9,898 nucleotides of DNA, taken from the NCBI GenBank assembly GCA_017407365.1, contig JAFQWR010000156.1, positions 1 to 9,898 of the forward strand, given 5' to 3'. Positions within the stretch are counted from its first letter, which is position 1; each line of letters begins with the position of its first letter. Both the position numbers and the translations under genes were made by a program. A model generated the notes under the pieces. It was not told the origin of the DNA. It ran no database searches and saw nothing but the letters and a program-made list of their open reading frames with translations. This DNA comes from Clostridia bacterium (GTDB taxonomy: Bacteria > Bacillota > Clostridia > Christensenellales > HGM11417). Below are positions 1 to 6,623 of the stretch, piece by piece.

Positions 1-66
1 CAAAAAATGACCGAGCGCTTCCCCTCTATTTTAAGCGTGGTATTAAACGAAGCACTCTGGGGCTAA
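1..66 (+). CDS. Possible C-terminal tail of a gene entering from the left edge
   Basis: Frame 1 is open from the window edge to a TAA at 64-66 and would encode 21 residues ending in NEALWG. A strong terminator begins about 45 bases later, as expected after a plus-strand gene. Frame 3 is also open, until about position 200, but it runs through two terminator hairpins and is less credible. The tail is too short to recognise a family, and the stretch could be non-coding. Confidence 0.2.
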   Translation, partial: QKMTERFPSILSVVLNEALWG

Positions 67-112
67 ACACAATACAAAAGGCAGGAGCTAAGCCCTTGGC
101 ATTCTGCTACAC

Positions 113-150
113 AAAAAAAGCAGACAAAGAATTTCTTTGTCTGCTTTTTT
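113..150. terminator. Bidirectional intrinsic terminator
   Basis: A 12-bp perfect stem (119-130 with 134-145) closes a 3-base loop. It is preceded by seven A and followed by a run of six T, so it can act as a rho-independent terminator on either strand. It would end a plus-strand gene entering from the left and back up the minus-strand terminator at 157-186. Confidence 0.8.
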
Positions 151-156
151 GTTTGT

Positions 157-186
157 ATAAAAAAACGGATAGCAAAATGCCATCCG
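157..186 (-). terminator. Intrinsic terminator of the coupling-protein operon
   Basis: Read on the minus strand, CGGATGGC pairs with GCTATCCG, an 8-bp stem with one G-U pair and a loop of five bases. Seven T follow. On the plus strand the same hairpin has an A-C mismatch, so the orientation is minus. It lies about 20 bases beyond the stop codon of the VirD4-like gene. Confidence 0.75.
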
Positions 187-207
187 CTTTTGTTTTATAC
201 TGATAAA

Positions 208-1965
208 TCAATCGTCAAACCAATCACTCAAAGAGCCCGAGCGTGAGGATGTGGGCTTTTTGAAGCTATACATATACTGCTTCTGCATCCAACGGGTATC
301 ACCTGCATACAGCGTGGGGCTTTCCTTAACGCCCGTCAGCTCGGGACACATATAATCACGCTCGAAATGCGCAAGAAGAGGGAATTCATTCAGGCACATT
401 ACGTACGCATCACCAAAGCGCATATGGCTTAGGGTTGCCACAGAAACAAGGGGTACCTCTGTTACATTGTAGCTCATAATACTTTCTTCGTTGCCGTTGA
501 ATGCGGAAAGGGGAGAAAGCACGGTGCGCGTTAAGCATTGCTCGCTGATACGCTGCTTGGTGACAAAGTCGTTGGAGCCGAAATAAATCTGCAAATTGCA
601 GTTACCCAGAATGGTTTCGTATTCCTCTCCGTATACAACCTTCAGCTGAGAGTAGCTTTGAATTACAAGGTGCAGCCAGATATTACGGCTACCGCAGGCG
701 GTAATCTTGGAGCTGATATCATCGATGCGGGGGAAGTTACCAAACTCGTCCCAAATGAAGTAGAAGGGACGGGAAAGTCTGCCGTCGTTTTCGTAATCGT
801 CGCTTACACGCTTATTGGCAAGAGCAATCAGCGCATTATAGAACTGCTGAACCAGCATATTTACAAACGCATAATGCGACTTTTCTTCATCTCGGTAGAT
901 GATAAACACCGCAACGGGGCCGTCATCCAGACTGTTGAAATCCAACGTATTTGAAGAGGTCAGATCCAGAAGCGCAGAAGAATTGTAGCGGCTGATATTT
1001 GCCGTAAGCTCTGCAAAATAGCCTGCCTTGGTTACGTTTGCACTCATCTCGATGTAAGACTGCGCATGACGTCTTGCCAATGATTCCGCAGGGCGGTTGG
1101 TGATGATATCGTTATGCTGATTTGCCGCAAGCTCGTTGATGATAAGAATGATATTGCGGATGGTGAACTGATCTGCCGTGACACGCTTTCTGCCGCAGGA
1201 TTTTTCCTGATCGGGTGTTAAAACGGTATCCTCCATCAGCGCACAGATCACGCCCTTGAAGATTTCTCTTGCACCAAACGACCATTGGGGGTCCTTCTTT
1301 TGCTCTAAAACAACCTTTAATGCAAACTCATCGATGGCGGATTCCACCTTAGACATCAGCGTGTGACGCTCCAGCTCGATTGCCTGCTGCAGCTGCTTTT
1401 CGCTCGTATAGGGCTTGCCCTTGAAGTAGTTTACCGCCTTTCCGTCGGTAAATTCGGTTGTTACGCTGTCTGCCACACTGCAATACAGCTGATAGTTTTC
1501 GTAGATGGGAAGCAGGGGATTCCAGCAAGCGGTATGCTCGGCATCACGGAAATTGAACAGCACAACGCGGTACCCACGGGAGCGCAGATATGCCGCCGAT
1601 GCTCTGTAAAGTTCGCCCTTGGGGTCTGCCGTGAGCATACTGGGCTTATCCTTACGCATTGCGCTTAAACGGATCATGGGCTTGATAAACGAGGTGGTTT
1701 TACCGCTTCGGGTTGCACCCACGATGAGCGAATGGGTATCAGGCGTAAAGGAAGCGTATAGCTTGCCCTTGCTGTCGCGCTGAAGGGAAATCAGAACACC
1801 CGTGTTTTCGTGCTTATGCAAATCCTTAACGGCAATCGTACGGGGATCGCCATTTGTCAAAAGATCTGCCGCCTTGTTGAGAACAGCACTTCCGTAAATC
1901 TGGCTTATCTCCTGCCAAGCCTCGCCAAAAACGTCAACGGCAGGGGTATGTACTACTTTACTCAA
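208..1965 (-). CDS. VirD4/TraG-family coupling ATPase lacking a membrane anchor
   Basis: The protein has 585 residues. Family members are hexameric RecA-like ATPases that recruit DNA or protein substrates to a type IV secretion channel. A YGSA motif at 24-27 is usually found just after the transmembrane segment in this family. Walker A is GATRSGKTT at 83-91 and Walker B is FIWDE at 403-407. The C-terminal family signature, with NLQIYFGSND at 457-466, is present. The membrane helices normally found at the N-terminus are absent, and no hydrophobic segment replaces them, so the protein should be cytosolic or tethered by a partner. The start is TTG, chosen because AGGAGG lies 8 bases upstream and the protein begins shortly before conserved sequence. 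The TTG overlaps the upstream stop codon as TTGA, implying translational coupling. No relaxase or channel genes are visible. The family call is firm; the role is unknown. Confidence 0.88.
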   Translation of the reverse strand: MSKVVHTPAVDVFGEAWQEISQIYGSAVLNKAADLLTNGDPRTIAVKDLHKHENTGVLISLQRDSKGKLYASFTPDTHSLIVGATRSGKTTSFIKPMIRLSAMRKDKPSMLTADPKGELYRASAAYLRSRGYRVVLFNFRDAEHTACWNPLLPIYENYQLYCSVADSVTTEFTDGKAVNYFKGKPYTSEKQLQQAIELERHTLMSKVESAIDEFALKVVLEQKKDPQWSFGAREIFKGVICALMEDTVLTPDQEKSCGRKRVTADQFTIRNIILIINELAANQHNDIITNRPAESLARRHAQSYIEMSANVTKAGYFAELTANISRYNSSALLDLTSSNTLDFNSLDDGPVAVFIIYRDEEKSHYAFVNMLVQQFYNALIALANKRVSDDYENDGRLSRPFYFIWDEFGNFPRIDDISSKITACGSRNIWLHLVIQSYSQLKVVYGEEYETILGNCNLQIYFGSNDFVTKQRISEQCLTRTVLSPLSAFNGNEESIMSYNVTEVPLVSVATLSHMRFGDAYVMCLNEFPLLAHFERDYMCPELTGVKESPTLYAGDTRWMQKQYMYSFKKPTSSRSGSLSDWFDD

Positions 1966-3488
1966 AATCCGATCCTCCTATTCGTTTGTTCTGTACGCTT
2001 GCAAGCAGCCGCGGCACCGCGCATAAGCTCCTCGTCCACAGGCTCTGCCTCGCCTGCAAGTGCCTGCATTACAAAATGCATCTCCTTGGGAGAAAGGGTA
2101 AAGGCAAGCTTTTTTGCCCCTTCGGTGAGGCGGATTCCCTTGTTTGCGGCAAGAATTCTTTCAATTTCTGCCCTCGCCTCCTCCTTGCTTAAAGGAGCAA
2201 GCTTCACAGGGACAACGCCCTCGCCGGTGTAATCGGGCGTGGTATCGGCAAAGATTACGGGAGTGATCTGGCTGAGATCGAAGCAATAGCCGAGATCCTC
2301 CAGCTTGTATTTTTTGCGCTTGATGGGGTCTAAAAACTGCGTTAACACCTCCACCATGCTTGCGGGCATCTCTGCATGAGATACAAACAGCAGACCGTTA
2401 CGCGCTGTCAGACGGTTGCAGGCAGAGATAATAGATCCGTTGATGGTGGGGCGGAACAAATCGGGTCGTTGCATTCTGAGATCCAGCACGGGAGGCTCCT
2501 CGCCATGTGCCTCAGAAAGCACCTCTGCATAACGCGAAAGCACCCATTCGTCCTCGCAGATCAATACGGGAGAGCCAAGCGTACGGGCGTGCGTTACGGC
2601 ACGCTTTACCCTGCGCCATTCCTCCTCTCTTGCAAAGGGAGCCGCCACGTCATTTCTGAGCTGCTCGTGCTTTGCATCCGAAAGAGGCAAATCGGAAACA
2701 GCGGCAAGAAGTGCCTGATTGTTGGAATACAGGAGCGAGCGCTTGGTTTCGGGGTCTAACACGGAGGTGTAGAGCAAACGGGAGCAGGTCGCATTGTATT
2801 TGCGACGGTCAAACAGATTTACCGAGAAAAGCTTTTCTAAAAGCTCATGCTCCCATACAGGAGCAAACGCCGCCGTAGAAACGCCGTAATGCTCGGCAAG
2901 ACTGCTGAGCGCCTCGCTTTGCGCACCCAAGGGCGAACAGCTTTTTAAGACCGCCAGGTGGGGCGCAGGATTTTTGTCGCAGGAAGCAAGCATTAAAGCC
3001 GCCTCAGCGCAATTCCAGTTCTCCGCTTTAAGTAAATACTTGCGGTCGTGCGTTTTTTCTCCGAATAAACCGAAATAGGAGGTCAAGCCATAAAGAAGCA
3101 TAGCCTCAACCACGCCGAGTGCCGCCGCCTTTTCGAGCGACTGCATCACGTACACGCTGCCTCTTGCGCGGGTTTTGTCGTTGATTTCCATGCTTTCCAT
3201 GATATCAAGCGCTACACCCTTCTGGCTTAAATGCATGGGTACACGAGGAACGTATTCGCCCGATACCCTTGCATACTCGATACGACGAAGATAGAAGTTA
3301 AAGCTTGTCCTGCTGTTGATGCCCAAAAGAAGGGGGTCTGTAATCTCCCCGTAGAGCGTTTTGATCTCTTCTGCATTGGCGCCGTACGCAGCGGCCAGAG
3401 CAGAAAACGTTTTGGAATCGGTTTTGCCCGTTAACAGCTCAAGGCAAAACCAACGGCTGAGAAGCATAGATTTCAATGTTTCGTTCAC
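1962..3488 (-). CDS. SEL1-repeat protein with a degenerate Lon-like AAA+ domain
   Basis: The protein has 508 residues and no assigned family. Residues about 113-205 contain two or three SEL1-like alpha/alpha units, for example SLEKAAALGVVEAMLLYG at 117-134. Residues about 300-480 follow the layout of a Lon-type AAA+ module. SPVLI at 306-310 leads where a P-loop should be, but the next residues are CEDEWVLS instead of a glycine-rich GKT. LLFVSHAE at 366-373 stands where LLDEID would be. VLTQFLDP, CFDLSQ and VIFADTT at 381-417 match the strand, loop and sensor-1 region of Lon. A lid-like helical region follows. Both nucleotide-binding motifs are lost, so it is probably a non-hydrolysing adaptor or scaffold. 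The start is GTG with AAGGAGG 8 bases upstream. It is translationally coupled to the VirD4-like ATPase, which is the likely partner. The AAA+ assignment is by eye and needs a profile search. Confidence 0.8.
   Translation of the reverse strand: MNETLKSMLLSRWFCLELLTGKTDSKTFSALAAAYGANAEEIKTLYGEITDPLLLGINSRTSFNFYLRRIEYARVSGEYVPRVPMHLSQKGVALDIMESMEINDKTRARGSVYVMQSLEKAAALGVVEAMLLYGLTSYFGLFGEKTHDRKYLLKAENWNCAEAALMLASCDKNPAPHLAVLKSCSPLGAQSEALSSLAEHYGVSTAAFAPVWEHELLEKLFSVNLFDRRKYNATCSRLLYTSVLDPETKRSLLYSNNQALLAAVSDLPLSDAKHEQLRNDVAAPFAREEEWRRVKRAVTHARTLGSPVLICEDEWVLSRYAEVLSEAHGEEPPVLDLRMQRPDLFRPTINGSIISACNRLTARNGLLFVSHAEMPASMVEVLTQFLDPIKRKKYKLEDLGYCFDLSQITPVIFADTTPDYTGEGVVPVKLAPLSKEEARAEIERILAANKGIRLTEGAKKLAFTLSPKEMHFVMQALAGEAEPVDEELMRGAAAACKRTEQTNRRIGF
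1966..1979 (-). promoter_or_regulatory. Shine-Dalgarno site deciding a TTG start
   Basis: AGGAGGA (complement of 1973-1979) lies 8 bases before the TTG at 1965-1963. It sits inside the last codons of the upstream gene. This supports initiation at a non-ATG codon and independent reloading of ribosomes despite the overlapping stop. Confidence 0.8.
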
Positions 3489-3597
3489 AAGTACGTCCTC
3501 CTTATTCTTTATCGACCTTACACTTTTGTATCAGCCGTTTTTGCTATGCTTAAACGAAAAACGAATGATTTCAGAAAAATAGTCGCATACTTTTTTT

Positions 3598-4230
3598 ATG
3601 AATAAAAACAAATATATAATGGGTGCGGCGGCACTTACCGCAGGAAGCCTGATTGCAAAGGCAATCGGCGCACTTTACCGCATACCGCTTACGAATATTC
3701 TGGGCGCAGAGGGGCTGGGCTAATACCAGACGGTATTCCCCCTCTATGCTCTTTTGCTTTCGCTCTCTACCTCAGGAATTCCCTCTGCCGTTTGCTCTGT
3801 TACAGCAACGCATTTTAAGGAAAGGGGCACTGAGGGGGCAAATGAGGTGAAGCGTGAGGCAATGCGCTTGCTGAAAAAAATCGGCTTTGTTGCCTCGTTT
3901 TTACCCGCCCTGCTGTGCGTACCGCTGAGCGCTCTTCTCAACGCACCTGATTTATGGCTTGCCTTTTTATCCGTTTCGCCCGCTGTATTCTGTGTTTGCC
4001 TGATTTCCGGCTACAGAGGCTATCTTCAAGGAATGGGGAAAATGATGCCGACAGCAATTTCTCAGATAGCGGAGCAAGCGGTGAAGGCAGGAATATCCTT
4101 GCCTCTTGCCTACGCTCTGCGACACAATATCACCCTTGCGGTTACAGCGGTGATTGCCTCCATTGCACTTTCGGAGCTTGCCGCCCTGCTTATACTTGCG
4201 GTTATTTCACGCAAACAGCCTGCTAAATGA
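3598..4230 (+). pseudogene. SpoVB-like flippase, N-terminal lobe, interrupted by an in-frame TAA
   Basis: This reads as the first half of a SpoVB/MATE-like (MOP superfamily) polysaccharide or lipid-II-type flippase. Conserved patterns include AKAIGALYRIPLTNILGAEGLG at codons 20-41 and RGYLQGMGKMMPTAISQIAEQ near codons 138-158, plus several hydrophobic helices. Codon 42 (3721-3723) is TAA, where SpoVB relatives have Leu or Ile just before the tyrosine, so a TTA-to-TAA change is the simplest explanation. The frame is otherwise open to the TGA at 4228-4230. A downstream start, such as TTG at 3754, would lose the first helix and the conserved RIPL region. No good ribosome binding site precedes 3598. 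The hexamer CATACT at 3586-3591 resembles a sporulation sigma-E -10, but it is too close to the ATG to rely on. A sequencing error is possible. Confidence 0.7.
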
Positions 4231-5072
4231 AAAAGAACCTGATCAAAAGCCCGATTGCACGGCAAATACTTTCGCTTTCTCTTCCGCTTGCGCTATCCTC
4301 TGCACTGCATCCTCTGTTTTCCTTTGTGGAATGCACGCTTGCGGTGCATCTGCTTACCGCAGGTACACTTTCTCAGACAGCGCAATACGGCATATATGCA
4401 GGTGCGGCGGCATCTTTGCTTTCCCTGCCTCTCGTGCTTGCAACAAGCGTATGCACTGCATTGCTGCCGCGCATGGCAACCGACTACTCAAATGCACGGG
4501 CGGAGGAATCCTTTACACTCACTCTTGCCGTGCTGTTGCCCTTTTGCCTGTATTATCTTGCGTTTGCCGATGAGCTATCCGCCTTTTTGTATGCGAGCTT
4601 GCCGCAAGCAGAGCGCAGAATACTCTCGCAGCTGCTTCGTATCGGAACAGTCGCCACCGTTTTAACGGCACTGAGCAACACGGCAATTGCAAACCTTGTG
4701 GCATTGAAAAAAAATGCAAGGTGCGCTCTGTTTATGCTGATCGGGCTTTCCGTAAGGCTTTTTGCCCTGCTTCTGCTACTGAAGCCCTGCGGTGTGTACG
4801 CTCTGCCCGTTGCCGAGATTCTGGGTACAGCGGTAAGCGCAACGCTCAATTTTATATACCTGCACAAGCTGAGCGGCTACGTATTCAAGCCATCGTGCGG
4901 AGCAGCCGTAGCCTTTTCGGCGGCTGTCTGCCTTTTGCTTATGCAGGCAGTACGGCTTTTGCACCTAAGCACCTTTTTCAGTCTGGCATCCTCTGCAACC
5001 GTATTTTTTACGCTGTACGGAATATGCTTTTTGCTTCCCTTTCTTAAAAAACAAAAAAGCACCGATCGATAA
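4227..5072 (+). CDS. SpoVB-like flippase, C-terminal lobe
   Basis: The 281 residues match the second half of SpoVB/MurJ-type flippases. They begin just before the SLPLALSSAL helix that opens the C-terminal lobe and carry about six to seven membrane helices. The 210-codon upstream fragment plus this one gives about 490 residues, close to the roughly 520 of full-length SpoVB. The ATG overlaps the upstream stop as ATGA, and the frame is shifted by -1. A TAA at 4224-4226 closes this frame immediately upstream. Either reinitiation couples two half-proteins, or an indel broke one gene at its linker. No strong Shine-Dalgarno is visible. Together with the nonsense codon upstream, this gene is probably decaying, although the frame remains clean. 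The last codons lie inside a terminator of the opposite strand. Confidence 0.65.
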   Translation: MKKNLIKSPIARQILSLSLPLALSSALHPLFSFVECTLAVHLLTAGTLSQTAQYGIYAGAAASLLSLPLVLATSVCTALLPRMATDYSNARAEESFTLTLAVLLPFCLYYLAFADELSAFLYASLPQAERRILSQLLRIGTVATVLTALSNTAIANLVALKKNARCALFMLIGLSVRLFALLLLLKPCGVYALPVAEILGTAVSATLNFIYLHKLSGYVFKPSCGAAVAFSAAVCLLLMQAVRLLHLSTFFSLASSATVFFTLYGICFLLPFLKKQKSTDR

Positions 5073-5082
5073 CGAACGGTGC
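5046..5082 (-). terminator. Intrinsic terminator of the membrane protein/epimerase operon
   Basis: GCACCG (5059-5064) pairs with CGGTGC (5077-5082). An inner TCG/CGA pair is separated by one mismatch and closes a 4-base loop. Reading on the minus strand, the stem is followed by TTTTTTGTTTTTT. The plus-strand side has no T run, so the orientation is minus. The hairpin overlaps the final codons of the convergent flippase gene. Confidence 0.85.
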
Positions 5083-5101
5083 AAGAAAAGGTCAGAATAA
5101 T

Positions 5102-5602
5102 CTATTTCCCGTATCGGTAATAATTCATTACATCTTTTAGCAAGAATCCGGAGCTTACCAAAGCGCATATCAATGCGATAAAGTAATAAATATGGAAAAA
5201 TGCGTTTGTACCGATGATGATACCCGAGCTTTCGTATTTGGTGAGGAAGGAAAGCGCAAGAATAATGAGCGCAATGCCCTCCGCCATAAATGTAAAGCCG
5301 AACACAAACATATGCAGCGACTCAAGCTTTTTGAAGAAGGATACCGCGATAGCGGCAATGGGTACCAGCAAAAACAGGAATACAAGGGGATATGCCTTTG
5401 TACGGGTTTTTTGCTGCTCGGCAACCATTTCCATTGCCTCGCCCGTGCCCGTTGCAACCTGACTTAAGGAAACGGGGTCGGCAATTTCTTCCTTCTGACC
5501 GCTTGCGGCGCAGGAAACGGTGAACATCGGAACAAAAAAAAGGATGATAAGCGCAAGCGCAGCAATGCGCAAGCACCAATAAAGCGGCTTTCTGGTTGAC
5601 AT
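5102..5602 (-). CDS. Four-helix membrane protein of unknown function
   Basis: I do not recognise this 166-residue protein. Hydrophobic segments lie at about 9-29, 71-90, 97-121 and 133-155. The first is followed by TVSC at 28-31, reminiscent of a lipobox but with a poor residue at -3, so a signal anchor is more likely. A polar stretch of about 40 residues (32-70) should be outside the cell or in a periplasm-like space. The ATG has a purine-rich AGAGGAGAAG site just upstream, overlapping the stop of the epimerase-like gene. The 14-base gap implies one operon with that gene. The strong terminator at 5046-5082 ends the operon. Four-helix proteins of this general type are common in Clostridia, but no role can be assigned. 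Confidence 0.75.
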   Translation of the reverse strand: MSTRKPLYWCLRIAALALIILFFVPMFTVSCAASGQKEEIADPVSLSQVATGTGEAMEMVAEQQKTRTKAYPLVFLFLLVPIAAIAVSFFKKLESLHMFVFGFTFMAEGIALIILALSFLTKYESSGIIIGTNAFFHIYYFIALICALVSSGFLLKDVMNYYRYGK

Positions 5603-5616
5603 ATTGACTTCTCCTC

Positions 5617-6465
5617 TTACTCTACACGGATTCGCACGCTGAATTCAGCGCATTCACCGGGCAGGACCTCTTGTGCAAACTGTTTTTCTTTCATTTCGCC
5701 TGCGAAGGATTCGCTGTCTGCACAGCCCACGCAGGGCTCTAAGCAGACGAATCCGGGCGCATTAGACCAGATCATAAATACGGGGAAGCCCTTAAACGAA
5801 ACCTTGATTTCACGGTTGTCGTTGGCATTTTTCAGCTTTACCCATTCGGAGGCAAGCCCCTTAAACACAAGCGCATCTCTGCTGAACAGCTCTTCGTTCA
5901 GCTTCAATATCTTGGTATCGCAAAGGCATTCCTCCGGCTCGTCCGAAAGATAATCCTTCATTACGTAGCGGGGAGCGTTTTCTACCTGCTCGAATTCCAC
6001 AAAGGAATCTGCCATATCTCCATCGATACGGAAGGCAGGATGATAGCCAAGCTGGAAGTACATATTATTTTCGCCGATGTTTTCCACCTCAAAATCCACG
6101 CGGATGTGTCTGCCCGAAAGCGTATAGGTGACGTAAAGCTCAAACTCATAGGGGTAAACGGCAAGCGTTTTTTCATCTGAGCGCAGACAGAAGCAAGCAG
6201 AAGAAATATCCTGTTGCACAAGCTCAAACTCATAATTCCGTGCAAAGCCGTGCTGTGCCATACCGTATTCCTGCCCTGAAACCATAATAGCGGCATTTTT
6301 ACTCTTACCTACCGTAGGGAACAAAATCGGGGCAACACTCTGCTTTTCCTCGTTATACGTAAACAGAATGTTTTTGTTGGTGGTCTTATTTACAAGACGC
6401 TTCATCTGTGCGCCGTCCGTAGATAAAAGCGCTTTCAGATTTTCATTCTCGATCCAGAAATTCAT
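5617..6465 (-). CDS. Aldose 1-epimerase-family protein (LacX type)
   Basis: The 282-residue protein belongs to the galactose mutarotase-like fold, whose members interconvert alpha and beta anomers of hexoses. Candidate catalytic residues are present: His72 in QHGFAR, His142 in GYHPAF and the general base Glu243 in CLEPCVG. The motifs PILFP (46-50) and CLEP with a nearby cysteine and aspartate fit the LacX-like branch rather than classical GalM. The substrate is unknown, and some relatives act on sugar phosphates. The start at 6465 is preferred over an in-frame ATG 15 bases upstream, because GGAGGTG at 6471-6477 lies between the two at ideal spacing for 6465. A sigma-A promoter lies upstream with a leader of about 37 bases. 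It is the first gene of an operon with the membrane protein. Confidence 0.88.
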   Translation of the reverse strand: MNFWIENENLKALLSTDGAQMKRLVNKTTNKNILFTYNEEKQSVAPILFPTVGKSKNAAIMVSGQEYGMAQHGFARNYEFELVQQDISSACFCLRSDEKTLAVYPYEFELYVTYTLSGRHIRVDFEVENIGENNMYFQLGYHPAFRIDGDMADSFVEFEQVENAPRYVMKDYLSDEPEECLCDTKILKLNEELFSRDALVFKGLASEWVKLKNANDNREIKVSFKGFPVFMIWSNAPGFVCLEPCVGCADSESFAGEMKEKQFAQEVLPGECAEFSVRIRVE

Positions 6466-6470
6466 GGTTT

Positions 6471-6477
6471 CACCTCC
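6471..6477 (-). promoter_or_regulatory. Shine-Dalgarno site selecting the epimerase start
   Basis: GGAGGTG on the minus strand lies 5 bases before the ATG at 6465. The longer reading frame would begin inside or before this site, so the shorter start is the real one. Confidence 0.8.
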
Positions 6478-6508
6478 CATATTATTCTACGCAAAAAACT
6501 GTACTCTT

Positions 6509-6538
6509 ATTATAATATATTCTGAGGGCATAAGTCAA
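6509..6538 (-). promoter_or_regulatory. Sigma-A promoter of the epimerase operon
   Basis: On the minus strand, TTGACT (6538-6533) and TATAAT (6514-6509) are separated by 18 bases. The predicted start near 6502 gives a leader of about 37 bases. The match is strong, at 11 of 12 consensus positions. Confidence 0.8.
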
Positions 6539-6548
6539 ATCATTTGCC

Positions 6549-6577
6549 CTTTTTTCTCGCAAGCGATGTGAAAAAAG
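6549..6577. repeat. Inverted repeat between divergent promoters
   Basis: CTTTTTTC (6549-6556) and GAAAAAAG (6570-6577) are perfect 8-bp inverted copies around a 13-base centre. The centre itself holds TCGC-AA-GCGA. It lies between the -35 elements of the two divergent promoters and is not transcribed from either, so it may be an operator rather than a terminator. No regulator is identified. Confidence 0.45.
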
Positions 6578-6588
6578 CGTGTAAGTAT

Positions 6589-6617
6589 TTGATTATGAGG
6601 AAATTGTGTGGTATAAT
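6589..6617 (+). promoter_or_regulatory. Extended -10 sigma-A promoter of mnmA
   Basis: TTGATT (6589-6594) and TATAAT (6612-6617) are spaced by 17 bases, and a TGG before the -10 gives the extended TGn motif. Standard spacing puts the start at about 6624, which is the first base of the mnmA ATG. Confidence 0.8.
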
Positions 6618-6623
6618 ATCGGT

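Noticed and set aside
3570..3597. Sigma-E-like promoter (CATACT) before the flippase
   Set aside because: The -10-like hexamer ends 6 bases before the ATG and no convincing -35 is present. It is suggestive only because spoVB is sigma-E controlled in Bacillus.
3489..3597. Promoter of the SEL1/AAA+-like gene operon
   Set aside because: The minus strand here offers only weak matches, such as TACAAA with a poor -35, so no promoter is called.
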